NCBI GenBank assembly: GCA_016795245.1
Contig: JAEUIA010000091.1
Location: 1-64,000 of the forward strand
Length of the DNA: 64,000 bases
Direction of reading: 5' to 3'
Origin: Planctomycetota bacterium
GTDB taxonomy: Bacteria > Planctomycetota > UBA1135 > GCA-002686595
The position numbers were made by a program, and so were the translations under genes. Position 1 is the stretch's first letter. Every line of letters begins with the position of its first letter. Below, in pieces: positions 1-7,958 of the stretch. The notes under the pieces were generated by a model. That model made no database searches. It saw only the letters and a program-made list of their open reading frames with translations, and was not told the DNA's origin.

Positions 1-126
1 CGCGCGGCTCTACGCCGGCGAAGATGCACCACACGAGCCTGGCTCGGTACGGTCAAACTCGGACGAACGCCACTGGAAAAATCGCGAACCAGGAGGTCAA
101 CAATGGGGTGGGGACAGGTGGGGTGA

Positions 127-283
127 GTTCGGTGTCGGACTCGAAGCGAACTTGGGTTGGGTTCGGTGTCGGTCTGGAAGCGTTTAGGGGCGGAGTTCGG
201 TGTCGGTCTGGAAGCGTGGCGGGATGAGTTCGCTGTCAGTCTTGAAGCCTTGACCGGTTGCGTTCGATGCCGGCCTGGATGCG
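127..283. repeat. Degenerate 34-bp tandem repeat, five copies
   Basis: Five copies of a unit close to GTTCGGTGTCGGTCTGGAAG begin at 127, 161, 195, 228 and 262, so the period is 34, 34, 33 and 34 bp. The conserved part is about 22 bases and the intervening 10-12 bases differ. Copies 2 and 3 are nearly identical and copies 4 and 5 are more diverged. The period is not a multiple of three and no convincing gene covers the array. The rest of 1-438 holds no gene that I can support. Confidence 0.75.
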
Positions 284-402
284 TGGATAGGCGTGCCTCT
301 GCGGTGGGCTCGCGCGCAGCCACTTCCGAGCGACTTCTCGAACGGGCGAAAACACGAGTCAGCACTCGTCGGCCCCAGGTTTCGTCCACCTGAGTCGCAC
401 AT

Positions 403-434
403 GCCGATGCAAGATCGGCTTCCCGTTCGAACGG
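403..434. terminator. Two adjacent hairpins downstream of the Nfn-like gene
   Basis: A 6-bp hairpin (GCCGAT, loop GCAAG, ATCGGC; 403-419) is followed by a perfect 12-base palindrome CCGTTCGAACGG (423-434). Both lie within 36 bases past the minus-strand stop at 439, so they are candidate termination or 3'-end processing structures. There is no clear T-tract, so the terminator role is inferred. Confidence 0.35.
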
Positions 435-438
435 ACCG

Positions 439-3400
439 CTAAAGCGTCGCCCAGATGGGCAGCTTGGCCTCGTGGACCAGGTGGTCGAGCCACAGGTTGG
501 CCAACTTCTCTGAGATCGAATTCGCCTTCAGGCGCTGCATCAGGTTCTCGAAGTCGACGTTGTCGAGCTTCTGGTCCTGGTTGAAGCAGGAGAAGACGGG
601 CGGGAGCTCCTTGCCCGTCTCGGGATCGACGTGCTTGCACAGGCACTGCGCGCAGATCTCTTTCATCATGCACTGCATGGGCGAATTGATCGAGCCGAGC
701 GCGATGTGGTCGGGCTTCAGATACGGCTTGAGAACGCCGCGCCGCGACTCCTTGAGCGCGTTCATCATGCGGTCGGAACCGATGACGATCATGCGATCAC
801 ATTCATCGAGGCCGACGCGCGTCTCGTAGAGTTCGCCGCGAGCGTAGGCCAGCATGGCCTGCACCACATTGCCGCGGAAATGCTTGTCGTAGGGGCGCAG
901 ACGATTGGGCTCGATTTCGTGCCCGCCGTCGGTAGACCAGATCACGACGTCGGCTGCGGATTCGATCTCTTCGCGCTTGAACAGGTCCTCGCCCTTGCGG
1001 AAGGCGGCAAAGTAGATGACCTCGCTCCCGCGTGCACGCATCGCGCGGCCGATCGAGAACAGCACGGCATTGCCGAGCCCGCCGCCGGCGAGGATGACTT
1101 TTTCGTTCTCGGGGATCTCGGTCGGCGCTCCCGTCGGTCCCATGACGACGACTCGTTCGCCAGGCTTCAAGAGCGCGCACAGACGCGAACTCGCGCCCAT
1201 CTCGAGCACGATCATCGACAACAGACCCTTCTCCGGGTCCGTCCACGCACCGGTGAGCGCGAGCCCTTCGAGCGCGAGTTTGGATCCGGCGACGACTTCC
1301 GAGTTCACCTCGAAATTCTGAAGCCGGTAGAACTGACCGGGCTCGAAGCGACGCGCAGCCGCGGGCGCGTGCACGACGACCTCGGTGATCGTCGGCGTCA
1401 AGCGATTGACTTCGTGCACGACAGCGTCGAGTTCGAAATCGAGCTTCTGCGTGAGCTTGCGCCATGCTGCCCGGCGCTCGGCCAACGCCGCGGGGGTGTT
1501 CGACAACGCCACGATGCGGTGAGCGAACGCGCGCACGACGCTCGAGTAGCCGTCGCGCGCCGAGGCCATGGCCTTGACGACGTTTCCGGCGTAGGCCGGA
1601 TGGTTGTCGCCGTAAACCGAAACGGTGTGCCCGCCCTGGTTGTACGAGGTGAAGAACGCGCCGCCCTGGTCGTCGCGACCCTTCTCGATCGGCTGGAAGG
1701 TGCCCGCATCCATGCGGCCGACTTTGAAGAAGCTCTTCCACTTGTCGAGTTGGAACGTGCCTGGACGTTCGTGTTCGTAGGTGACGTTCGGACTGGTGCC
1801 GGCGGCGACGAGGACGCTGTGCGCCTTGATCTCGACGATTTCACCCGTGCCCTTCCACTTGCCGTCGTCGAGCTTCTTCTGGCGCTCGAACAGGAGCGCG
1901 CGTACCGCGCCGTGCTTGTCGAGCAACGCCTCTGTCGGCGACAGGCACTCGACGAACGTGATGCCTTCCTCGAGCGCCTTGGCGACCTCCTCGTGGTTCA
2001 AGCGGTAGGCGGGCGAGTCCTCCATGTGCTTGCGATAGACGAGCTTGACGCCGCCCCACTGACGCACCAGCGTGATGAAATCCGGCTTGGTACCAGACTT
2101 CTGTGCGCGCGCGCGCTCACCGATGACCGCGTGGCCGTGAGCGATGAACTCGTCGAGGTGGGTTTGCTCTTCGTCGCTGAAGAAGCGGCGCACGATCGAC
2201 TCGCCGAATCGTTTGCACAAGATGTCGTAGCGCGCGGCGATCTTTTCGACCTGCAGTGGATAGTACGCCAGCGATTCCGTCGCCGTATCGATGCCGGTCA
2301 ACCCGCCGCCGATGACGATCACCGGCAGGCGCAACTGCAGGCTCGCCATCGAGTCCTTCTTGAAGGCGCCCGTGAGTTGCAGGGCCATCAAGAAATCGGA
2401 GGCCTTGCGGATCCCGCGCGACAGGTTGTTCTTCATGTCGACGATCGTGGGCTTGCCCGCGCCCGTGGCGATCGCGACGTGGTCGAAGCCGAGCTTCCAG
2501 GTCTCTTCGAGGTCGAAGGTTCCTCCGAAGCGCACGCCTCCGTAGAGCTCGAAGTTCTCGCGTCGCAAGAGCGACAAATACGGCAGCGTGAGGAAGTTCT
2601 TGTCCCAGCGAACGGTGATGCCGTACTCGGAAACGCCGCCGAATCCGAGCAAGACACGCTCGTCGAGTTCGGCCTTGATGCTCTCGTAGTGCTCGACCGG
2701 AATCGGCGGAACGTCGCGCTCGCCCGAGCCCAGCGATCCCGTCCAGCGGCTGGGGAGCGGCTCGATCTTGAGTCCGTCGACGCCGACCACGCCGAAGCCT
2801 TCGTTGCACAGGTAGTGCGACAGCGTGTAGCCTGCCGGTCCCATGCCCACGACCATCACGTTGATGCCGTTGTAGGGCAAGGCGAACGGTCGCTTCACGC
2901 GCAACGGATTCCAGCGCGTGAGCAAAAGGTAGATCTCCGGCCCCCACGGCAGATCGAGCGTATCGGTCAAGGCCTTGGTCTCGATCAACGGGATGTTGAC
3001 CGGTTCCTGCTTCTGGAAGATGCAGGCCTTCATGCAGTCATTGCAGATACGGTGGCCCGTGCCCGGGCACATCGGGTTGTCGATCGTGATCATCGACAGT
3101 GCGCCGATGGGATCGCCCTCCGAGTACAGCTTGTGCATCTCGCTGATGCGCTCGTCGAGCGGGCAGCCGTTGAGTTCGATGCCGAGCTGGTTTTTTTGGA
3201 CCTTATTGGTCTTCTTGTCGAGCAGGCCGCGCGAGCACGAGTCCTTCTCACGCTCGTGGCAGAAGATGCACTGGTGCACTTCGCTCAAGACCTGACCGTC
3301 GGTGCCGCGCGGATCTGTCAGCTTGAATCCGTCGCGCAGACGCATGTGTTCGGCCAGACCCTCGATCGCTTCGTGGAGCTCGGGGTGCGGGCGCACGTGG

Positions 3401-4083
3401 TGCACCAAGCCGTGCTCGAAATCGAGCTCCTTCAGTTCGCGCAGGCAGCGCCAACCGGCGACTTCCGGCGCTCCGGCCTCGCGCTGGAGCTTCAGAGAAA
3501 GTGCCAGCACGTCGAGCGCCTCGGCGACCGTCTCTTGCGCCTGCGGAGCGTAGGGCTCGCCCGCAGGACGCTCCAACAGGCTGAGCACGCGCGAGCAAAA
3601 ACGCTCTTCGGCGTCGGCGTCCGCGGGACGACCGGGCAGCGCATCCAGGATCTTCGCTGCCTGTGCGTGCACGGCGGCGGCAGTCTGTCCTTCTGCGAGT
3701 TGCACGCGCCGCACGGCCTTCTTCACGAAGCGGTCGCGCACCGCGTACACGATCTGCCGGTCGAGCAGCGCCGTGCGCCGCGAGCCGTGCTCACCCTCGA
3801 TCGCAAAGAGCTGTGCGATGAACTCGGACTGGTGACGCCCGACCGCGATCAACAGCTCGGATTCCTTCGGCCCGGTGAGCGGCGCCGTACCGTCGCTGTG
3901 AACGCTCCATGTCGCGTGCAACGCCGCGTCGCGCTGTTGCAGGTACGCGAGAAAGCGCGCGTGCAGGTCGGCCAACCGTTCCGCCTTGTGCAGATCCAGG
4001 AACGAGAACCCCGGTATTCCGAGGATCAGTTCGCGCGCGGCGGTCTTGGCGTTCGTCGGGGCGTTCTGAGTAGTGATATCCAT
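439..4083 (-). CDS. Nfn-like fused iron-sulfur flavoprotein oxidoreductase (GltD-like plus PyrK/FNR-like)
   Basis: This 1214-residue cytosolic flavoprotein has a domain order resembling NfnB joined to NfnA, the two subunits of NADH-dependent ferredoxin:NADP+ oxidoreductase. An N-terminal region of about 270 residues is not recognised. Cys clusters follow near residues 275-290 (CIFCHEREKDSC) and 335-355 (CPGTGHRICNDCMKAC). A GltD-type pyridine nucleotide-disulfide oxidoreductase core comes next, with two dinucleotide motifs (VVGMGPAG near 410, VIGGGLTG near 590). The C-terminal part resembles dihydroorotate dehydrogenase electron-transfer subunits: FAD contact GQFYRLQ near 915, NAD(P) loop ILAGGGLGNA near 1000, and Cys residues near 1145 (CMMKEICAQCLC, then a further Cys) that could hold a [2Fe-2S] cluster. 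The ATG at 4083 is chosen because the open frame upstream is Arg-rich and unlike the family; no strong Shine-Dalgarno is visible. It lies 73 bp after the serine hydrolase gene. Substrates and any electron bifurcation are inferred. Confidence 0.8.
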   Translation of the reverse strand: MDITTQNAPTNAKTAARELILGIPGFSFLDLHKAERLADLHARFLAYLQQRDAALHATWSVHSDGTAPLTGPKESELLIAVGRHQSEFIAQLFAIEGEHGSRRTALLDRQIVYAVRDRFVKKAVRRVQLAEGQTAAAVHAQAAKILDALPGRPADADAEERFCSRVLSLLERPAGEPYAPQAQETVAEALDVLALSLKLQREAGAPEVAGWRCLRELKELDFEHGLVHHVRPHPELHEAIEGLAEHMRLRDGFKLTDPRGTDGQVLSEVHQCIFCHEREKDSCSRGLLDKKTNKVQKNQLGIELNGCPLDERISEMHKLYSEGDPIGALSMITIDNPMCPGTGHRICNDCMKACIFQKQEPVNIPLIETKALTDTLDLPWGPEIYLLLTRWNPLRVKRPFALPYNGINVMVVGMGPAGYTLSHYLCNEGFGVVGVDGLKIEPLPSRWTGSLGSGERDVPPIPVEHYESIKAELDERVLLGFGGVSEYGITVRWDKNFLTLPYLSLLRRENFELYGGVRFGGTFDLEETWKLGFDHVAIATGAGKPTIVDMKNNLSRGIRKASDFLMALQLTGAFKKDSMASLQLRLPVIVIGGGLTGIDTATESLAYYPLQVEKIAARYDILCKRFGESIVRRFFSDEEQTHLDEFIAHGHAVIGERARAQKSGTKPDFITLVRQWGGVKLVYRKHMEDSPAYRLNHEEVAKALEEGITFVECLSPTEALLDKHGAVRALLFERQKKLDDGKWKGTGEIVEIKAHSVLVAAGTSPNVTYEHERPGTFQLDKWKSFFKVGRMDAGTFQPIEKGRDDQGGAFFTSYNQGGHTVSVYGDNHPAYAGNVVKAMASARDGYSSVVRAFAHRIVALSNTPAALAERRAAWRKLTQKLDFELDAVVHEVNRLTPTITEVVVHAPAAARRFEPGQFYRLQNFEVNSEVVAGSKLALEGLALTGAWTDPEKGLLSMIVLEMGASSRLCALLKPGERVVVMGPTGAPTEIPENEKVILAGGGLGNAVLFSIGRAMRARGSEVIYFAAFRKGEDLFKREEIESAADVVIWSTDGGHEIEPNRLRPYDKHFRGNVVQAMLAYARGELYETRVGLDECDRMIVIGSDRMMNALKESRRGVLKPYLKPDHIALGSINSPMQCMMKEICAQCLCKHVDPETGKELPPVFSCFNQDQKLDNVDFENLMQRLKANSISEKLANLWLDHLVHEAKLPIWATL

Positions 4084-4156
4084 GGCTGCAAAGGGCGAAC
4101 GGGACGCGAAAAGGGCCGACAGTCTACGCAATCCGGACGGCAGCCCGAAAGGCAGC

Positions 4157-5485
4157 TCACTTCGAAGTCGCTTCGGCCGCGGCATGCCGCGCCAGCAACT
4201 GACCCGCACGCCCGACGATCGCGAAAAAGCGTTCCTCGTCCAAGGCGGCCTGCGGGTCGTTCCAGGCGGCCGAGAGTGCGAACGTGCGCCCGTTCCTGGC
4301 TCGCAGCAGGAAAGTGGCGTTCAGAACGCCGGTCTCCGAGCCGCCCTTGAATCCGACCCACTCGAAAACGTCCTTCATCGCCGGCAGGCCCGGATTCACC
4401 GACAGCACCTCGCGCAGGCCGGCGGCCTGTTTGCCTGGTTCGGTCGCCGTGCGCAGGGCGTCCATCGCGGCGACCATGTCGCGCGGGCTCGCGAACCACT
4501 CGATCGTGTCGATGTGCGACGGCGATGCCAACAGCTGCAGTTCGAGGTCAGCCGGGCGCAGTTCGATCTGAGCCAGTTCGTTCGCGAGCAGCTTTCTGCG
4601 CCCGAGCTCATCACGCTCTAGGTAGGCGTCGGCCCACTTGCCGCCGTTCGTGAGCTTGAGCTTGAACATCTCACCCGTCGTTAGAAACGGCTTGTTCTGC
4701 GCGATCGAAGTGTTGTGCATCGGCTCGAGGATCGCTTCACACGCCGCGCGTGTCAGTGTCTGCATCAAGGTGTCTGTCGCCGTGTTGTCGCTTTCGGAGA
4801 TCATCGCCACCGCCAGCGTGTGCAGCGTGACCGGCGACCCCGCGGGCCAGGTGTGCATGCGACCCGAAGGCAGCGAGCGTGTGGCCGGCGTGAGCTGGAT
4901 CACATCCCCGAGCTTGCGCCGGCCGGTTTCGACCGCCTGCGCCAGAGCACCCAGCACGTAGAGCTTGAACGACGATCCGATCGCGAACGTCTCTTCAGCA
5001 TTGCGTGCCGCGATCACGGGCGTGTTCTCGACGCCGAGTTCGCGACACTCGAACCCGGTGCGGCCAGGGAGCTTCGCGAGCTCGGCGACCACGGCGTCGA
5101 AATCCTTCAGCGGGACGGACGGCGCCCCGAACCACAGACCGATGACGGCGTGCGGGGGTTGCGCCGCGAGCGTCAAGCTCATGGGCATGACCACTTCGCG
5201 TTCCAGAGACAGCTCGAAGCGCCCTGAGAACTCCGAATCCCGGCCCTTCAGAATGACGCCGGTCGCACTGCCATGCTTCTCGAAGAAGCCCGCGAAAATC
5301 GGCGCGAGCTTCGTGATCGGCAACTGCTTGAGCAGGGTCTTGTCGAATATCGCGGGGTCGATCGTCGGCTCCGCTGCGACCATTTTCGAGATCTCACGGG
5401 CGCGCACTTCCAGCACGGTGTCGGTGCCGGCGATGCTCGCCTGGGAAAGAGTGACCAGGGAGAGGAGCAGCAGGGGGCGGATCAT
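4157..5485 (-). CDS. Exported class A beta-lactamase-like serine hydrolase
   Basis: The 442-residue protein has a signal peptide (MIRPLLLLSLVTLSQASIAG), so it should act in the periplasm. The active-site Ser-X-X-Lys is SSFK at 171-174, the SDN motif is at 232-234, and a KGGSETG stretch near the C-terminus matches the KTG element. Residues of roughly 25-140 form an extra N-terminal domain like that of the ORF12/Cpe group of serine hydrolases. The third-motif variation and extra domain make a housekeeping esterase or peptidase role more likely than a true antibiotic resistance lactamase. The start at 5485 is chosen for the signal peptide; the frame is open further upstream to 5701 but lacks export features there. 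Confidence 0.85.
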   Translation of the reverse strand: MIRPLLLLSLVTLSQASIAGTDTVLEVRAREISKMVAAEPTIDPAIFDKTLLKQLPITKLAPIFAGFFEKHGSATGVILKGRDSEFSGRFELSLEREVVMPMSLTLAAQPPHAVIGLWFGAPSVPLKDFDAVVAELAKLPGRTGFECRELGVENTPVIAARNAEETFAIGSSFKLYVLGALAQAVETGRRKLGDVIQLTPATRSLPSGRMHTWPAGSPVTLHTLAVAMISESDNTATDTLMQTLTRAACEAILEPMHNTSIAQNKPFLTTGEMFKLKLTNGGKWADAYLERDELGRRKLLANELAQIELRPADLELQLLASPSHIDTIEWFASPRDMVAAMDALRTATEPGKQAAGLREVLSVNPGLPAMKDVFEWVGFKGGSETGVLNATFLLRARNGRTFALSAAWNDPQAALDEERFFAIVGRAGQLLARHAAAEATSK

Positions 5486-5542
5486 CCCTGGATTGTAGAA
5501 AACGGGCCGCATCCAGCCTCCACTGCCGAATGCGGCCCTCGA

Positions 5543-5579
5543 GAATCGGGCGGCCCCTCGCGAAGGGCCACCCGAATTC
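5543..5579. other. Strong hairpin between divergent genes
   Basis: The 12-base arms CGGGCGGCCCCT and AAGGGCCACCCG (5547-5574) pair with two mismatches around a 4-base loop, and GAAT/AATTC flanks extend the stem. It sits 58 bases upstream of the serine hydrolase start, in the 336-bp divergent region 5486-5821. It could be a transcript 3' end or a 5'-UTR structure. Apart from it and a weakly tRNA-like stretch to about 5720, that region holds no gene I can support. Confidence 0.4.
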
Positions 5580-5821
5580 ATGGCGCTCCAGGAATCGAAT
5601 TCGCCTCCAGAACGCTGACCTCCGGCGTCGAAGAACAACTCGGAAGTTTCAGGCGATCCCGAACTCCGGAGCGCGGAGCGCGTGTCCTGTGTCGGGACCA
5701 TTAGACGACGAACACGCCGATGTTTCGTTCAGACCTTGCAACGATTGTGCTCGAGCGGAGCGGACGTTCACGGTGGAGGCGAAACTGTGCGCTCGTGATC
5801 GAGAATCACCGGAGAATTTGG

Positions 5822-6919
5822 ATGTCGCGGAAGTTGTTCACTGCTCTTCTTGTCCTGGCCCTGTCGTACAACGCCGCACTCGCCCGTCCTCTCGCAGTTG
5901 CGCCGGAATCGACCGATTCGCCGGCAGTCGCGCGGTTGAGTGTCGGTGACGCTGCGCCGGAGCTGTCGATCGAGGTCTGGTTGAAGGGCGCGCGCGTCGA
6001 GAAGTTCAAGGCCGGCGAGGTCTATCTGATCGACTTCTGGGCCACGTGGTGCGGCCCCTGCATTCGCAGCATGCCGCACCTGAACGAGTTGCAGGCGCAG
6101 TACAAGGACAAGGGCTTCACGGTGATCGGTCTCAGCTCGACCGACAAGCGTGGCAACACCTTGCGTGCAGTCGAGTCGCTCCTGCAGACGCAGCCGGATC
6201 TGATGAGCTACACCGTCGCTTGGGACAAGGCGCGCGTCACCACCGACGCGTACATGGCGGCGGCCGGAAAGTCCTCGATTCCCACCGCGTTCCTGATCGA
6301 TCGCCAGGGCAAGATCGCGTTCATCGGGCATCCGTCGGAGGTCGATTCCGTGCTCGAGCAGGTGATCGCAGGCACGCACGACCTCGCCTCCTTGAGCGCG
6401 AAGTACAAAGTGCGGACTGCGATCGAGGAGCAAGCCAGGGTCTTGCAGGCGGAGTACGTCAAGGCCTTTCGCAAGAAGGACTGGGCCACCGTCCTGGAGC
6501 TGGCGGACAAGTTGCTCGCCCTGGATCCGTTCGAGTTCGGCGTGATGGCGGCGATCAAGTTCCGCATCAACGTGCGCGAACTCGACGACTGCGCCAAGGG
6601 CTACGCCTTCGCGCGCGCTCACTTCGCCGGACTGGGCAAGAACGATTGGATGGCGATGTCCGCCGTCGCTTTCGAAATCATCGATCCGGGCTCGAAGATC
6701 AAGACGCGCGACCTGGACTACGCGCTGCAACTCTGCTCGCGCGCGAATGAGCTGTCGGGCGGAGTCGAAGCGCCTGTGCTCGACGCGATCGCACGCATCT
6801 ACTACCTGAAGGGCGATCTGGTTCAGGCGGTCGCGTGGCAGACGAAGGCGGCGGCTGTCGACGCGAACCTCGAGACGACGCTGGAGCAGTACAAGGACGA
6901 ACTCGCGAAGAAGTCGTGA
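5822..6919 (+). CDS. Exported TlpA-like thioredoxin-fold protein with helical C-terminal half
   Basis: The 365-residue protein starts with a signal peptide (MSRKLFTALLVLALSYNAA), which fixes the ATG at 5822 over an upstream in-frame ATG at 5720. Residues of about 45-190 form a TlpA/AhpC-TSA thioredoxin domain with the redox motif WCGPC in the context FWATWCGPC, followed by the cis-Pro region SIPTAFLID. The C-terminal half (about 200-365) is helical, TPR-like, and carries no further active-site motif. The family reduces disulfides in exported proteins. The gene stands alone and diverges from the serine hydrolase; it faces 7073-7843 across a large inverted repeat. Confidence 0.88.
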   Translation: MSRKLFTALLVLALSYNAALARPLAVAPESTDSPAVARLSVGDAAPELSIEVWLKGARVEKFKAGEVYLIDFWATWCGPCIRSMPHLNELQAQYKDKGFTVIGLSSTDKRGNTLRAVESLLQTQPDLMSYTVAWDKARVTTDAYMAAAGKSSIPTAFLIDRQGKIAFIGHPSEVDSVLEQVIAGTHDLASLSAKYKVRTAIEEQARVLQAEYVKAFRKKDWATVLELADKLLALDPFEFGVMAAIKFRINVRELDDCAKGYAFARAHFAGLGKNDWMAMSAVAFEIIDPGSKIKTRDLDYALQLCSRANELSGGVEAPVLDAIARIYYLKGDLVQAVAWQTKAAAVDANLETTLEQYKDELAKKS

Positions 6920-6944
6920 CCCCGTCGAGCGCTCACGAAAGCTG

Positions 6945-7046
6945 TACCGTACACGGCTGTTTTCTCGCCGATTCGCCGGCGTAGAGCCGCGCACCGTCGC
7001 ACGGCACGTCTCCGGCGAATCGGGGAAAAAAGAGCCGTGTGCCGTA
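6945..7046. repeat. Long imperfect inverted repeat between convergent genes
   Basis: The arms 6945-6979 and 7012-7046 are complementary over about 35 bases with few mismatches; the inner part pairs ACACGGCT...CCGATTCGCCGG with its complement. The 32-base centre contains GCCGCGCACCGTCGCACGGC. It lies exactly between two convergent genes, so a bidirectional terminator is plausible. The T-runs fall inside the stem rather than after it, so it may instead be a small dispersed repeat. Bases 6972-6992 recur in reverse complement, without mismatch, at 2-22 of the window. Confidence 0.65.
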
Positions 7047-7072
7047 TTGAGAATCGGCTGTGGAGGCGCGCT

Positions 7073-7843
7073 TCACTTCGAGAACAGGAAGTCGCTCTCG
7101 GCTGACCAGGCCGTGTAGCGATAGAGGGGAATCAGTCTCAGCATCTCGGACAGGAGCTCGCGCGGGACGGCCGCGTCGAAGAGTTGGGTGCGCGCGTGCG
7201 CAGGTGCAGGCCAGCGGCGTTCGACGACGAGGGCATGTTCTGCGGGCTTGTAGTACTTCAAGAATTCCTCGAGCTTCTCGCGCCCCAGATTCCCGCACGG
7301 CCATTCGCCCTTCCAATCGGCGAGACGCAGGTGGTAGCCCTCGAGCGCATTCAACGCGCGCTTCCAACCGTCGAGCCCCTCGCGCTTGGTGCGATTCACG
7401 AGGTTCGCGCCGTCGAACCACGCGTCCGCGTGGATGCGCAAGCTGACTTCGAGCGCATCGCTCTCGACTGCGACACAGATGTAGGCGTTGCGGTAGGCCG
7501 CATCGAGGTCCTTCGCGAGGTCCGCGCCGATCACGCTCTTGAGGCGCTTCTTCTCGGCCTTCGAGCGCGCCGCGTAGCCCCACATGCGCTTCACCTGCAT
7601 GTGGTTGAAGCTGCTCGGCGCGTGCAGGCTCGTCCGCACGTCGAACCCGACGGCCTGCGCGAGTTCCGCGGCGGCGAAAACCTTGGCGAGGGACAACAAT
7701 TTCCGACGCAGGACGAGCCGGCGGTCGTTGAACTGCGGATCGCGCGCCAGGGCCGGCGAAAGGCAGTGGAAATCGCCCTCCTCGAACGGCAAGAGCTCCG
7801 CCTTCGCCTGGGGTTCGGGTTCGGGACGGGCCGCTTGGGTCAT
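7073..7843 (-). CDS. Hypothetical cytosolic protein
   Basis: I do not recognise this 256-residue protein. It has no signal peptide or membrane segment, and begins with a Glu/Pro-rich stretch (MTQAARPEPEPQAK). The body is rich in charged and aromatic residues, with a Trp-rich middle part (WFDGANL, DGWKRALNAL, DWKGEWPC) and a C-terminus ending in SDFLFSK. The ATG at 7843 is preferred to an in-frame ATG at 7885, whose extension is basic and short. It diverges from the kinase gene with 115 bp between the starts and converges on the thioredoxin gene. Confidence 0.7.
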   Translation of the reverse strand: MTQAARPEPEPQAKAELLPFEEGDFHCLSPALARDPQFNDRRLVLRRKLLSLAKVFAAAELAQAVGFDVRTSLHAPSSFNHMQVKRMWGYAARSKAEKKRLKSVIGADLAKDLDAAYRNAYICVAVESDALEVSLRIHADAWFDGANLVNRTKREGLDGWKRALNALEGYHLRLADWKGEWPCGNLGREKLEEFLKYYKPAEHALVVERRWPAPAHARTQLFDAAVPRELLSEMLRLIPLYRYTAWSAESDFLFSK

Positions 7844-7958
7844 GCCCTTCTTGTGCCACCTGTGGGCCGTCCGCGCCAGACGCACAAGTCAGACCGCAAC
7901 CGAGGCCGATCCTTCCGATAGGATCTTGGCCGGGGCCTCCCCCCCCCGGTTGATCGTC

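Noticed and set aside
127-283. Tandem array taken as a CRISPR
   Set aside because: Repeats are degenerate, the intervals are only 10-12 bases, and no cas gene is present.
631-4350. 1239-codon open frame on the plus strand
   Set aside because: It is antisense to the Nfn-like gene, is Arg/Val/Glu-biased with no recognisable domain, and arises from the GC-rich codon pattern of the real gene.
5581-5720. Complete tRNA on the minus strand
   Set aside because: D-arm-like and T-loop-like pieces are present, but the T-stem and the anticodon arm do not pair, so no cloverleaf could be supported.
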